From positions 1 to 35,365 of the forward strand of contig NZ_BAGA01000178.1 in the NCBI RefSeq assembly GCF_000308595.1: DNA of 35,365 nt, written 5' to 3'. Each line of letters opens with the position of its first letter. Position 1 is the stretch's first letter. This document shows positions 1-7,863 of this stretch, piece by piece. Source of the DNA: Nocardia higoensis NBRC 100133. Its GTDB lineage: Bacteria; Actinomycetota; Actinomycetes; Mycobacteriales; Mycobacteriaceae. The position numbers were made by a program, and so were the translations under genes. Below the pieces are notes generated by a model, which was not told the DNA's origin, ran no database searches, and worked only from the letters and a program-made list of their open reading frames with translations.

Positions 1-182
1 AGGCGCAGTGCCGCGACCGGGCACATCCGGACCGCGGCGGTGGCGGTCGCGGCGTCGCTGTCGCCGACCTCTTCGCGGTCGATGATCAGTTCGCCGTCGT
101 CGTCGAGGTGCATGAGGTCCGGCGCGGCTTCCTCACACAGACCGTGTCCTTCGCAGCGCGGTCGATCCAGGACGATTCTCAT
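1..182 (-). CDS. P450-type ferredoxin, partial (C-terminus beyond window)
   Basis: Small single-cluster ferredoxin expected to pass electrons to the P450 encoded just upstream. The visible 60 residues contain Cys10-x2-His13-x2-Cys16 and Cys54-Pro, the pattern of actinobacterial P450 ferredoxins in which one cluster Cys is replaced by His, usually giving a 3Fe-4S-type cluster. Between them is an acidic middle region (DLMHLDDDGELII). The ATG at 182-180 overlaps the P450 stop codon (TGA 181-179) by the ATGA arrangement, so the two are translationally coupled. The gene runs off the left edge; only a few C-terminal residues should be missing, given the usual 62-70 residues. No reductase is seen beside it; FprB at the far right of the window or another reductase could serve. 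Confidence 0.88.
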   Translation of the reverse strand, partial: MRIVLDRPRCEGHGLCEEAAPDLMHLDDDGELIIDREEVGDSDAATATAAVRMCPVAALR

Positions 183-1360
183 GCGGGCACAACCTCCAGA
201 ACGGGCAGCTTCTCGATGCTGCGGGTGATGTTGCTGGGAATGCGGACGTCGGGGCCGACGACCAGACGCTCGACCCGACGGGCGAGCGCGCCGATGATGG
301 CGTGCGCTTCGAGACGGGCCAAGCCCTGTCCGGCGCACCCGTGCGGACCGTAGCCGAAGCCGAGGTGGTCGATCGGGTTGCGCTCGACCAGGAACTCGTC
401 GGGGTTCCGGTAATGGCGCGGGTCCCGGTTGCCCGCCCAGAACAGGATCGCGACCTTGGCGCCGGCGGGAATCAGGACGCCGTCGACCTCCACGTCCTCG
501 GTGGCGCGACGACCCCAGGCGTGGATCGGCGGCCAGTAGCGCAGGACCTCGTTGAACGCGGCGGGAACCAGCGCGGGATTCGCCCTGACCGCAGCGAGCT
601 GATCGGGATGCGCGGCGAACAACGCGACGATATTGCCGATCGAAGCCATCGTCGTGTCCACTCCCGCACCGAGGTACTGGTGGATGATGTGGCCCGCGGC
701 GCCGGCCGGGATAGCGCCACGCGCCTCGGCCTCGAAGATGCCGCGACCGACCGAACCCGGCGTCAGATCCTCCGCGCCGACCGTCGAGCACCACTCGTAG
801 AGCTCACCGGCGATCGGGAAGTTCTCCGCGGTGCGCTGATTCATCGGCCCGATGACCTGCATCGCCGCCTGCCCCCAACGCAGCATGTTGTCGCGGGCGC
901 GCCCGGTGAACCCGATCAGATCGGCCACAACCTCCAGCGGGAAGGCCCTGGCCAGCGCGTCGATGGCCTCGAACGAGCCCTTCTCCACCAACTGCCCGAC
1001 GAGCGCGTCGGCCTTGGCGTCGATGCCGTCCTTCAGCCCGCGCAGCGCCCGCGGCGACAGGTTCGCCGTCAGCGTCGCCCGCAATTGCGTGTGCACAGGC
1101 GGGTCCGAGGCGAGGGAGGTCCCGGTCAGTGCCTCGTTCACCGCGGGGTTGAACCCGACCGCGCCGGCCGAGGAGAAACGCTCCCAGTCACCCAGGGCAG
1201 CCCGGATGACGTCGTAGCGCGTGAGCGCGTACACCTCGTTCTTCGGCAGATGAACGACGCTTCCGAGCTCACGAAGCGCGGCATAGGTCGGATACGGGTC
1301 CACCAGAATGCCGTCGTCGAACAGGTCGAGATCGGAAACAGGCGGGGCTGAATGGGTCAT
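179..1360 (-). CDS. Cytochrome P450, CYP199-like (aromatic acid O-demethylase type)
   Basis: Soluble bacterial P450 of 393 residues. The I-helix oxygen-binding motif AGVDTT is at 232-237, the ExxR helix EVLR at 271-274 and the heme loop FGYGPHGCAG has ligand Cys342. The N-terminal pattern (DPYPTYAALRELGSVVHLPK, then SDPPVHTQLRATL) and the NRDPRHY segment resemble the CYP199A group, which O-demethylates methoxybenzoates. That assignment is by memory of the family and the substrate is not shown. The ATG at 1360 is chosen because GAGGTG lies 4 bp upstream; an ATG 13 codons earlier has no such site. It is coupled to the ferredoxin. With the gentisate genes nearby, a plausible job is forming 3-hydroxybenzoate from 3-methoxybenzoate (inference). 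Confidence 0.9.
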   Translation of the reverse strand: MTHSAPPVSDLDLFDDGILVDPYPTYAALRELGSVVHLPKNEVYALTRYDVIRAALGDWERFSSAGAVGFNPAVNEALTGTSLASDPPVHTQLRATLTANLSPRALRGLKDGIDAKADALVGQLVEKGSFEAIDALARAFPLEVVADLIGFTGRARDNMLRWGQAAMQVIGPMNQRTAENFPIAGELYEWCSTVGAEDLTPGSVGRGIFEAEARGAIPAGAAGHIIHQYLGAGVDTTMASIGNIVALFAAHPDQLAAVRANPALVPAAFNEVLRYWPPIHAWGRRATEDVEVDGVLIPAGAKVAILFWAGNRDPRHYRNPDEFLVERNPIDHLGFGYGPHGCAGQGLARLEAHAIIGALARRVERLVVGPDVRIPSNITRSIEKLPVLEVVPA

Positions 1361-1694
1361 GTTCACCTCGGTGTCGCTATATCGGTGCGCCCCATTCAAG
1401 TGACTGCGTTCACATCAATCAAACAAATGTTCTGCATGCACCCCATGCACCGGATGAATACACTGCGCCTCTCACCTCCGAGCCTGCTCGTCGGTGGCTG
1501 ATCTTGGCGGCTCACCCCGAGCTTCCGGGTTCGCCGAGCACTGCGCCCGACTGATTCGTGGCCTGTCGACGCCGGTGATCGGCTACTGTTTTCCGCCGGA
1601 CAGTCCGCTCCACATCAGGCGCGTCAACCCGACGCCGCCGGGCAGGTGAGCCCCCACCCGGAGGACACCACCGCGGGCACCGCCGAGTGGACGA
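1361..1694. promoter_or_regulatory. P450 upstream region with inverted and direct repeats
   Basis: This is a 334-bp gap between the P450 start and the IclR stop, with no convincing gene. At 1433-1449 there is an inverted repeat, TGCATG-CACCC-CATGCA. The same stretch holds a direct repeat of CATGCACC (1435-1442 and 1444-1451). Immediately before it, 1427-1435 reads ATGTTCTGC, a 9-bp word also found in the gentisate/IclR divergent promoter at 2493-2501. The region is relatively A+T rich around 1410-1435, as expected for a promoter. The regulator that binds is not known; the shared word suggests the IclR protein. Confidence 0.45.
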
Positions 1695-2459
1695 TCAGTC
1701 CCCGCGGTCCGCTTCGATCGCGCCGGCCGACCGGTGCAGGGTGGCGACCAGCCCGGGCAATTCATGACGGTCGTAGCGGACGCTGGGCATGGAGATGGAC
1801 AGACCGGCCAGAGCCTTGCCGTCGGCGCCGCGCACCGGAACCCCGATGGCGACCACGCCGCGCTCCGAAAGGCCGTTGTTGAGGGCGAATCCGGCGCGGC
1901 GCACCCGGCTGAGCTGAGCTCGCAGGGCCGGAATGTCCGGCCGTTCGCCGGGGCGTTCGGCGTAGCGCTGCTCGGAGTACAGCTCGTCCACTTCGGCCGG
2001 GTCCAGAGCCGCGAGCAGGATCAGGCCGGCGGTGACGCGGTGGGCGGGAAAGACCATCCCCTCGCGCGAGCCCACCCGCAGCGCCTGTCCGCATTCGACG
2101 CTGGCGATGAAGCGGGCGGTGTCGCCGGTGCGGATGGTCAGGTTCGCCGACTCCCCCACCAGGTCGACCAGCCGCTGCAGGTGCGGTAGGGCCACCGCCC
2201 GCAGCCGGGACGCCCGGGACTGCGAGTGTGTGGCGAGTTCGAGGACCGGGCCGGGGTGGTAGACGCGCTGGTCGTCCTGCACGGCGAAATCGCGGTAGAC
2301 GAGCGTCTGGAGCAGCCGGTGCGCCGTCGACCGGGCGACGCCGAGCCGCTCGGCGACCTGGCTGACCGTCAGCCCGCCCTCGAGCTGCAGCATGACCGCG
2401 GCGCGCAGCGCGTGGTCGGCGCTGGTCACGACGTAGGCGGGCGGATTCTTCGGTTCCAC
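1695..2459 (-). CDS. IclR-family transcriptional regulator of the gentisate operon
   Basis: DNA-binding regulator of 254 residues. An N-terminal winged helix-turn-helix occupies about residues 8-70 (ALRAAVMLQLEGGLTVSQVA, then AERLGVARSTAHRLLQTL). The IclR effector domain follows (LPHLQRLVDLVGESANLTIR; FPAHRVTAGLILLAAL; GVVAIGVPVRGADGKALAGL). The GTG at 2459 is chosen because GAGGGG sits 7 bp upstream; the reading frame stays open further upstream but has no family similarity. It is divergent from gentisate dioxygenase, the position of GenR in Corynebacterium glutamicum, an IclR protein that controls 3-hydroxybenzoate and gentisate genes. It probably senses an aromatic acid of the route and regulates itself through the palindrome at 2474-2488. 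Confidence 0.9.
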   Translation of the reverse strand: MEPKNPPAYVVTSADHALRAAVMLQLEGGLTVSQVAERLGVARSTAHRLLQTLVYRDFAVQDDQRVYHPGPVLELATHSQSRASRLRAVALPHLQRLVDLVGESANLTIRTGDTARFIASVECGQALRVGSREGMVFPAHRVTAGLILLAALDPAEVDELYSEQRYAERPGERPDIPALRAQLSRVRRAGFALNNGLSERGVVAIGVPVRGADGKALAGLSISMPSVRYDRHELPGLVATLHRSAGAIEADRGD

Positions 2460-2473
2460 GCGCACTCCCCTCG

Positions 2474-2502
2474 TTCTGCTCAGCAGAATTTCATGTTCTG
2501 CT
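2474..2502. promoter_or_regulatory. Probable IclR operator: palindrome plus third half-site
   Basis: TTCTGCTCAGCAGAA at 2474-2488 is a perfect 7-1-7 palindrome. A further copy of the half-site TTCTGCT occurs at 2496-2502, 22 bp after the first and so on about the same helix face. The site lies in the 70-bp gap between the divergent IclR gene and the gentisate operon, 28-56 bp before the dioxygenase ATG. Binding by the neighbouring IclR protein is inferred from position. Confidence 0.65.
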
Positions 2503-2529
2503 GACCGGTCACGCGCCACTGTAGAGGAT

Positions 2530-3687
2530 ATGACCACGACTGACACCCCTGTCCGCTTGCGGGCGGTCGCGGCGCCCGGACAGCCGGACGTGACGCCCGC
2601 GCTCGAGGAGCTGTACCGCGGCTTCGAGCAGGAGCTGCTGGTCCCGCTGTGGACCGAGATCGGCGACCTGATGCCCGCGCATCCGCGTTCGCGCGCGGTG
2701 CCGCATCTGTGGCGCTGGGAGAACCTGCTGCGCCTGGCCGAGAAGGCGGGCGACATCGTGCCCGTCGGTCGTGGCGGCGAGCGTCGGGCCATCGCGCTGG
2801 CCAACCCCTCGCTGGGCGGCAGGCCGTTCGCCACCCCGACGCTGTGGGCGGCGATCCAGTACCTGATGCCCGGCGAAGACGCTCCCGAGCACCGCCACAC
2901 CCAGCACGCCTTCCGATTCGTGGTCGAGGGCTCGGGTGTGTGGACCGTGGTCGGCGGCACCGGCGACAAGGCCGTCGGTGACGCCGTGCCGATGCGCCGC
3001 GGCGATTTCCTGCCGCAGGCGGGCTGGAACTGGCACGCCCACCACAACGCGACCTCCGAGCCGATGGCCTGGATCGACGGGCTGGACATCCCGTTCCAGT
3101 ACGTCGTCGAGTCGCAGTTCTTCCAGTTCGGCCGCGAAGCGCTCAGCGACGCCGAACGGATCACGCCGGAACGCTCACGCTCCGAACGGCTCTGGGGCCA
3201 TCCCGGCCTGCGCCCGCTGTCGGTCGGCGAGGTCGCGCCCGGTTCGCCGCTGCTGGCCTACAAGTGGGAGCACACCGACGCGGCGTTGAACGATCAGCTG
3301 CAACTGGAGAAGGAAGGCTACGGCGGCACCGTCGAGCCCGGCCATGCCGCCGTCCGCTTCTCCAACCCACACGACGGCACCGACGTGCTGCCGACCATCC
3401 GTGCCGAGTTCCACCGGGTCGCCCGCGGCGCGGAGACCGCCCCGGTCCGGGAGACCGGCTCGTCGGTCTTCCAGGTCTTCGACGGCTCCGGCACGGTGAC
3501 CGTCGGCGACAAGACCTGGTCGGTCACCCGCGGTGACCTGTTCGTCGTCCCCTCGTGGGAACCCTTCTCCGCCAAGTCCGAAGCCGGCGACACCGACTCC
3601 GACTCCGGCGCACTCGACCTCTTCCGTTTCTCGGACGCGCCCGTCTTCGAGGCGCTCCGGCTCGACCGTCAGGAGACCATCCGATGA
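2530..3687 (+). CDS. genD: Gentisate 1,2-dioxygenase
   Basis: Fe(II) bicupin ring-cleavage enzyme (385 residues) opening gentisate to maleylpyruvate in the cytosol. The N-terminal cupin carries the metal-site pattern PEHRHTQHAFRFVVEG (His121, His123) and the later WHAHHN (His169 to His172). The phrases WRWENLLRLAEKAGDIVPVGRGGERRA and LANPSLGG are typical of the family. The second cupin near residues 300-365 ends in a barrel pattern (SGTVTVGDKTWSVTRGDLFVVPSWEPF). Length matches the family (about 340-390). The ATG at 2530 follows an AGAGG 2-3 bases upstream. It is the first gene of the operon and overlaps the hydrolase gene by ATGA. The symbol follows C. glutamicum genD (nagI in other naming). 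Confidence 0.95.
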   Translation: MTTTDTPVRLRAVAAPGQPDVTPALEELYRGFEQELLVPLWTEIGDLMPAHPRSRAVPHLWRWENLLRLAEKAGDIVPVGRGGERRAIALANPSLGGRPFATPTLWAAIQYLMPGEDAPEHRHTQHAFRFVVEGSGVWTVVGGTGDKAVGDAVPMRRGDFLPQAGWNWHAHHNATSEPMAWIDGLDIPFQYVVESQFFQFGREALSDAERITPERSRSERLWGHPGLRPLSVGEVAPGSPLLAYKWEHTDAALNDQLQLEKEGYGGTVEPGHAAVRFSNPHDGTDVLPTIRAEFHRVARGAETAPVRETGSSVFQVFDGSGTVTVGDKTWSVTRGDLFVVPSWEPFSAKSEAGDTDSDSGALDLFRFSDAPVFEALRLDRQETIR

Positions 3688-4514
3688 AGCTCGCCACCCT
3701 CCGCGTCGACGGCGGCACCCGCGCCGTCCGCCTCGACGGCGACGTGCTGGTCGACCTCGGCTACGACGATCTCGGCGCCCTGCTCGCCCAGGACGATTGG
3801 GCCACCATCGCCGCCGCGGCCACCGGGCAGACCTGGCCCGCCGAGGGCGCCGACCTCGCCCCGGTCGTGCCCGCGCCGTCCAAGGTCATCTGCGTCGGGC
3901 ACAACTACACCAACCACATCAAGGAGATGGGCCGCGAGCTGCCCAGCTACCCGACCCTGTTCCCGAAGTTCGCCGACTCGCTGATCGGCCCGAACGACCC
4001 GATCGTCAAGCCCGCCGAGACCGAAGCCCTGGACTGGGAGGTCGAGCTGGTCGTGGTCGTCGGCAAGCAGGTCCGCCGCGCGAGCGAGGACGAAGCGGCC
4101 GCCGCCATCGCCGGTTTCACGGTCATGAACGATGTGTCGGTGCGCGACTGGCAGTTCCGCACCATCGAATGGACCCAGGGCAAGATCTGGGACTCCTCCA
4201 CCCCGGTCGGCCCCTACCTGGTGACCCCCGACGAGGTCGGTGGCGTCCGGCCCGCGCTCCAGGTCGAGACCATCGTCGACGACCAGGTCATGCAGAAGGA
4301 CGACACCGGCACGCTGCTGTTCGACCCCGTGCATCTGGTGCGGTACATCTCGACCGTCATCCGCTTGAACCCGGGTGACCTGATCGCCACCGGCACCCCC
4401 GCGGGCGTCGGCCACGCCCGCGACCCGAAGATCTACCTGACCGGCGGCGAGACCGTGGTCACCAGGATCGCCGGTCTCGGCGCGTGCACCAACCGGGTCG
4501 TCGGGGAATCGTGA
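3684..4514 (+). CDS. genF: Fumarylpyruvate hydrolase (FAH family)
   Basis: Fumarylacetoacetate-hydrolase-fold enzyme of 276 residues, expected to split fumarylpyruvate into fumarate and pyruvate, the last step of the glutathione-free gentisate route. Visible features are the substrate-loop signature VGHNYTNHIKEMG (71-83), metal ligands Glu119 and Glu121 in DWEVEL, and Asp150 in MNDVSVRDWQ, followed by the C-terminal GDLIATGTPAGVGHAR signature. The ATG at 3684 overlaps the dioxygenase stop (ATGA), which fixes the start; the frame is open further upstream only as a shadow of the dioxygenase gene. Because an isomerase gene follows, the fumaryl rather than the maleyl substrate is preferred. Confidence 0.93.
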   Translation: MKLATLRVDGGTRAVRLDGDVLVDLGYDDLGALLAQDDWATIAAAATGQTWPAEGADLAPVVPAPSKVICVGHNYTNHIKEMGRELPSYPTLFPKFADSLIGPNDPIVKPAETEALDWEVELVVVVGKQVRRASEDEAAAAIAGFTVMNDVSVRDWQFRTIEWTQGKIWDSSTPVGPYLVTPDEVGGVRPALQVETIVDDQVMQKDDTGTLLFDPVHLVRYISTVIRLNPGDLIATGTPAGVGHARDPKIYLTGGETVVTRIAGLGACTNRVVGES

Positions 4515-5143
4515 TGGCCCGCTCCCACACCGATGCTCTGCGGTGGGTCGAGCACGGCACGCGCCTGTTCACCGAACAGGTCGCCGGCCTCGACGAGCAG
4601 TCGATGTCCGCGCCGAGCATCCTGCCCGGCTGGACCCGCAAGCATCTCGTCGCGCACGTCGCCGCCAATGCCGACGCCCTCGGCAATCTGGTGCGCTGGG
4701 CACGGACCGGCGAGCGCACCCCCATGTACTCCTCGATGGATCAGCGCAACGCCGACATCGAGGCCGGCGCGCAGCGCCCGGCAACCGACCTGACGACCTG
4801 GCTGAACGACGCGGCGGCCACCCTCGCCGCCGCGATGGACGCGCTGACCACCGAACAGTGGCACGCCGAGGTCGTCACCGCACAGGGCCGGACCGTGCCG
4901 GCCACGGAGATCCCGTGGCTACGGGCACGCGAGGTCTGCGTTCATGCCGTCGATCTCGGCACGGGCGTGACCTTCGCCGACCTGCCCGACGAGTTCCTGT
5001 CCGCGCTCATCTCCGACATCCGGACCAAGCGTGGACAGGAACTCGGCGAGATCCCGGCCGGGCCGCTGCCCGAGATCGCCGCCTATCTCGCCGGACGACC
5101 CCACTCTCTCGCCGACGTCGCCGACCTCGGCCCCTGGCTCTAG
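4514..5143 (+). CDS. genM: Mycothiol-dependent maleylpyruvate isomerase
   Basis: Cis-trans isomerase (209 residues) turning maleylpyruvate into fumarylpyruvate with mycothiol as cofactor; its presence implies a mycothiol-making actinobacterium. It has the DinB-like four-helix fold with PGWTRKHLVAHVAANADAL and RAREVCVHAVDLG. His48, Glu140 and His144 match the zinc triad of the C. glutamicum enzyme (His52, Glu144, His148) in spacing. The C-terminal part (AAYLAGRP, then L at the end) fits the family's second domain. The ATG at 4514 shares one base with the preceding TGA; a GTG one codon earlier is also possible. Confidence 0.93.
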   Translation: MARSHTDALRWVEHGTRLFTEQVAGLDEQSMSAPSILPGWTRKHLVAHVAANADALGNLVRWARTGERTPMYSSMDQRNADIEAGAQRPATDLTTWLNDAAATLAAAMDALTTEQWHAEVVTAQGRTVPATEIPWLRAREVCVHAVDLGTGVTFADLPDEFLSALISDIRTKRGQELGEIPAGPLPEIAAYLAGRPHSLADVADLGPWL

Positions 5144-5156
5144 AGGAGGCTGCCCC

Positions 5157-6440
5157 GTGCGCACCCCTGACAACACGAACGCCGACGTCGTCGTCGTCGG
5201 TGGCGGGATCGGCGGTCTGAGTGCCGCTTTCGCCCTCTCCCGGCTCGGGCTGAGGGTCCGGGTGCTCGAACGCGCCAAGGAATTCGGCGAGGTCGGCGCA
5301 GGCCTGCAGCTGGCCCCGAACTGCACCCGCATCCTCGACGACTACGGCCTGCTGGACGAGGCGAAGGCCCGCGGCGTCGTCCCCGACCGCATGGTCATGC
5401 GCGATGCGGTCGACGGTGACGAGCTGACGGCACTCGACCTGCGCGATCTCGAGCGCAAATACGGCTTCCCGTACATGGTCATCCACCGCAGCGACCTGCA
5501 CGCGCTGTTCCTGGAGGCGTGCCGGGACGCGGGCGTCGAACTGCTCACCGAACAGCGCGTCGTCGCCTACGGCCAGGACGCCGGCAAGGCCACCGCCACC
5601 ACCGAATCGGGCACGGTCCACGAGGCCGACATCGTGATCGCCGCCGACGGCCTGCACTCGGTGGCCCGCGAACTCTTCGTGAACGACGAGCCCGTCTCCT
5701 CGGCCTATGTCGCCTACCGCGGCACCGTGCCGATCGACCGGGTCGACCGCCCGATCGACCTGTCCGAAGTAGTCGTCTACGTCGGCCCCCGCTGCCATTT
5801 CGTCCACTACGGCCTGCGCGGGGGCGCTCTGCTCAACCAGGTCGCCGTCTTCCGGTCCCCCAAAGCCCTGGCAGGACAGCAGGATTGGGGGACCCCGGAC
5901 GAGCTCGACGCGGCGTTCGCCCAGACCTGCGACTTCGTCCAGCAGGGCCTGCCGCACATGTGGCGCGACAAGTGGTGGCGCATGTTCGACCGCGACCCGA
6001 TCGACACCTGGGTCCAGGGCCGCATCGCCCTGCTCGGCGACGCCGCCCACCCACCGCTGCAGTACATGGCCCAGGGCGCGATCATGGCCATCGAGGACGG
6101 CTGGGTGCTGGCCGAGCACGCGAAGCGGCTGCGCGGCGAGGACGGCGAGATCGACTGGGCGGGAGCACTTTCGGCCTACGAAGCGGTGCGGCCCGAGCAC
6201 TGCCGCCGGGTTCTCACCACCGCCCGCGCCTGGGGCGAGCTGTGGCATCTGGACGGCCGCGAGCGCGAGCAGCGCAATGTGCTGCTGCGGGCCCGTGCGG
6301 TCGACGACTACTCGTTCACCGACTGGATCTACGGCCCGACCGCGCTGTTCCCCGAGGACGAGCCGCCCATGTTCGAACCGATCCCGCTGGCCTCGGCCGA
6401 CGCGATCACCGGCGCCATGGCCGACACGATCGCCTCATAG
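5157..6440 (+). CDS. genH: 3-Hydroxybenzoate 6-hydroxylase (FAD monooxygenase)
   Basis: Single-component class A flavoprotein hydroxylase (427 residues) that hydroxylates 3-hydroxybenzoate para to its OH group, giving gentisate with NADH and O2. The FAD dinucleotide motif GGGIGG is at 15-20, EFGEVGAGLQLAPN at 43-55, the FAD/NAD motif AADGLHS at 163-168 and the GD motif LLGDAAHPPLQYMAQGA from 292. Tyr106, His214 and Gln302 line up with active-site residues reported for the Rhodococcus jostii RHA1 enzyme, which separates it from salicylate 1-hydroxylases. Start: GTG at 5157, with AGGAGG 5 bp upstream, 13 bp after the isomerase stop. It is the last gene of the operon and ends before a strong hairpin. 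Confidence 0.92.
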   Translation: MRTPDNTNADVVVVGGGIGGLSAAFALSRLGLRVRVLERAKEFGEVGAGLQLAPNCTRILDDYGLLDEAKARGVVPDRMVMRDAVDGDELTALDLRDLERKYGFPYMVIHRSDLHALFLEACRDAGVELLTEQRVVAYGQDAGKATATTESGTVHEADIVIAADGLHSVARELFVNDEPVSSAYVAYRGTVPIDRVDRPIDLSEVVVYVGPRCHFVHYGLRGGALLNQVAVFRSPKALAGQQDWGTPDELDAAFAQTCDFVQQGLPHMWRDKWWRMFDRDPIDTWVQGRIALLGDAAHPPLQYMAQGAIMAIEDGWVLAEHAKRLRGEDGEIDWAGALSAYEAVRPEHCRRVLTTARAWGELWHLDGREREQRNVLLRARAVDDYSFTDWIYGPTALFPEDEPPMFEPIPLASADAITGAMADTIAS

Positions 6441-6459
6441 CAGGCACTTCCAGCCCGCG

Positions 6460-6501
6460 GCGGCGGGTGCCCGGCGGCACGTCCCGCCGGGCACCCGCCG
6501 C
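6460..6501. terminator. Hairpin terminator between convergent genes
   Basis: A perfect 18-bp inverted repeat (6460-6477 pairing with 6484-6501) with a 6-base loop (CACGTC) lies 19 bp after the 3-hydroxybenzoate hydroxylase stop and 54 bp from the convergent nitroreductase stop. There is no T-tract, as is common for actinobacterial hairpin terminators. Its symmetry would let it work for both directions. Confidence 0.85.
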
Positions 6502-6555
6502 GCCCTGGCTGCCTCTCGGCCGCGGAGGGTCCGCGCGGTGTCCGTGGCCGAGCGG

Positions 6556-7212
6556 CTACCAGCTGTCGATGTGCACGATGGGATCGAGGCTCTTCCTCGG
6601 CGCGGGCTTGAAGTCGGTGCCCTTGGTGTAGGCGACCGGCAGCATCGCGCCCTGCGTCACCTTGTCGTACGGGATGCCGAGCACTTCGGCGGCTTCCCGC
6701 TCATAGCTCAGATGCAGTGTGGTCCAGGCGGTTCCGAGTCCGCGCGATCGGGCGGCGAGGCAGAAGCTCCACACCGCGGGGAACAGCGAGCCCCAGTACG
6801 AGGCGCTGTGCGCGCTCGCGGCGCCGTCGACGCGGTTGCCCAGGCAGGGGATCAGCAGAACCGGCGCCTGCCCCATCCGCTCGGCGAGATACTCGGCCGA
6901 ACTGGCGACCCGTCTCCCCACCGCATCCGCCTCGGCATCACCGGTGTTGCGCCTGCTGAGGTATTCCGGCGCCGCCGCGTATGCCTCGAAGCCCCTGCGA
7001 TACAGCTCCCCCAGCTGCCGTCGCTTCTCGGCGTCGGTGACCACGACCCAGTGCCAGCCCTGGCTGTTGGACCCGCTCGGCGCCTGCACCGCCAGTTCCA
7101 GGCACTCGCGGACCACCTCCAACGGCACCGGCCGGTCGAAGTCGAGGCGTTTGCGCACGGTGCGGGTGGTCGACAGGAGTTCGTCGGTGGAGAGATCCAC
7201 TTCGATCGGCAT
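6556..7212 (-). CDS. Nitroreductase-family FMN oxidoreductase
   Basis: NAD(P)H-dependent flavin oxidoreductase of 218 residues. Family marks are RTVRKRLDFDRPV (17-29), the FMN-site pattern APSGSNSQGWHWVVV (44-58), the central ASYWGSLFPAVWSFCLAARSRGLGTAWTT, and the late VLGIPYDKVTQGAMLPVAY. The natural substrate cannot be read from sequence; members reduce nitroaromatics, quinones or enones. It lies last in a leftward four-gene run after the thioesterase (63-bp gap), suggesting a role in the same unknown catabolic step set. The ATG at 7212 is preceded by a GGACACC/AAGG-like site. Confidence 0.88.
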   Translation of the reverse strand: MPIEVDLSTDELLSTTRTVRKRLDFDRPVPLEVVRECLELAVQAPSGSNSQGWHWVVVTDAEKRRQLGELYRRGFEAYAAAPEYLSRRNTGDAEADAVGRRVASSAEYLAERMGQAPVLLIPCLGNRVDGAASAHSASYWGSLFPAVWSFCLAARSRGLGTAWTTLHLSYEREAAEVLGIPYDKVTQGAMLPVAYTKGTDFKPAPRKSLDPIVHIDSW

Positions 7213-7275
7213 GTGGTGTCCTTTCGCCTTGTCGATCCCGAAGGTACCGAACCGCCGGTCCGGACGGCGGACGGC

Positions 7276-7779
7276 TCAGCGACGGATACCCATCACCCCG
7301 CAGGTCGGCGCCTCCCAGCTCAACTTCCCGGACGCGGCGATCAGCTCGTCCAGCCCGATCGCCAGATCCTCGGGAATCGGCGCCGACCGCCGGGAGTCGA
7401 GATCGACGTGCACCAAAAGGATTTCGAGCGTGTTCGACAGCCGCGCCCGCCCGCGATCGACCAGGTAGGTCATCATGTGCACGGCCTTCTCGCCCCGGTC
7501 GAGGACGCGCGCGTGCACCGACAACGAATCGCCCTCGCGCAGTTCGCTGTGATAGACGATATGGTGCTCGGTCGTGAACAGGCCGATCCGCCGCTCGCTG
7601 CGGTAGGCGTCGTCCAAGCCGAGCGCGCGCAGCAGGATGTCGGCGGCTCGGATGTTGTTCGACAGGTAGTGGACCACGTTCATGTGACCGTTCGCGTCGA
7701 TCTCCCGATCGGTCACGTCCGCGGTCAGCACGGCCGGAAGCTCACGGATCTGTTCGACAGTCGGTACCTGGATCGCCAT
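7276..7779 (-). CDS. Hotdog-fold (4HBT-like) thioesterase
   Basis: Probable acyl-CoA thioesterase of 167 residues. The N-terminal active-site pattern DANGHMNVVHYLSNN (Asp28, His32, Asn34) is typical of 4-hydroxybenzoyl-CoA-thioesterase-like proteins. FTTEHHIVYHSELREGDSLSV and the helix-sheet end (NTLEILLVHVDL) fit the hotdog fold. The acyl group is unknown. The ATG at 7779 has AGGATGGG just upstream; an ATG six codons earlier (7797) is the alternative. It sits 84 bp after the alcohol dehydrogenase gene on the same strand. Confidence 0.85.
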   Translation of the reverse strand: MAIQVPTVEQIRELPAVLTADVTDREIDANGHMNVVHYLSNNIRAADILLRALGLDDAYRSERRIGLFTTEHHIVYHSELREGDSLSVHARVLDRGEKAVHMMTYLVDRGRARLSNTLEILLVHVDLDSRRSAPIPEDLAIGLDELIAASGKLSWEAPTCGVMGIRR

Positions 7780-7863
7780 GGGCCCATCCTGAAGCATTCG
7801 CGCGACCGCCCGGCGATCAGGTCACCGCCGGGGCCGATTCTCCTGCCGGTGAGCGGCCTGGGT

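Noticed and set aside
302..1351. A 349-codon open frame on the plus strand opposite the P450
   Set aside because: It is the antisense shadow of the P450; its translation is low-complexity Arg/Val/Gly with no family motif, as expected in GC-rich DNA.
2460..3164. Upstream extension of the IclR frame into the dioxygenase gene
   Set aside because: The added residues have no IclR similarity, and the GTG at 2459 has a good ribosome site.
7800..7863. A possible hairpin between thioesterase and alcohol dehydrogenase genes
   Set aside because: Only about six pairs (TCACCG/CGGTGA) with a large loop; too weak to call a terminator.
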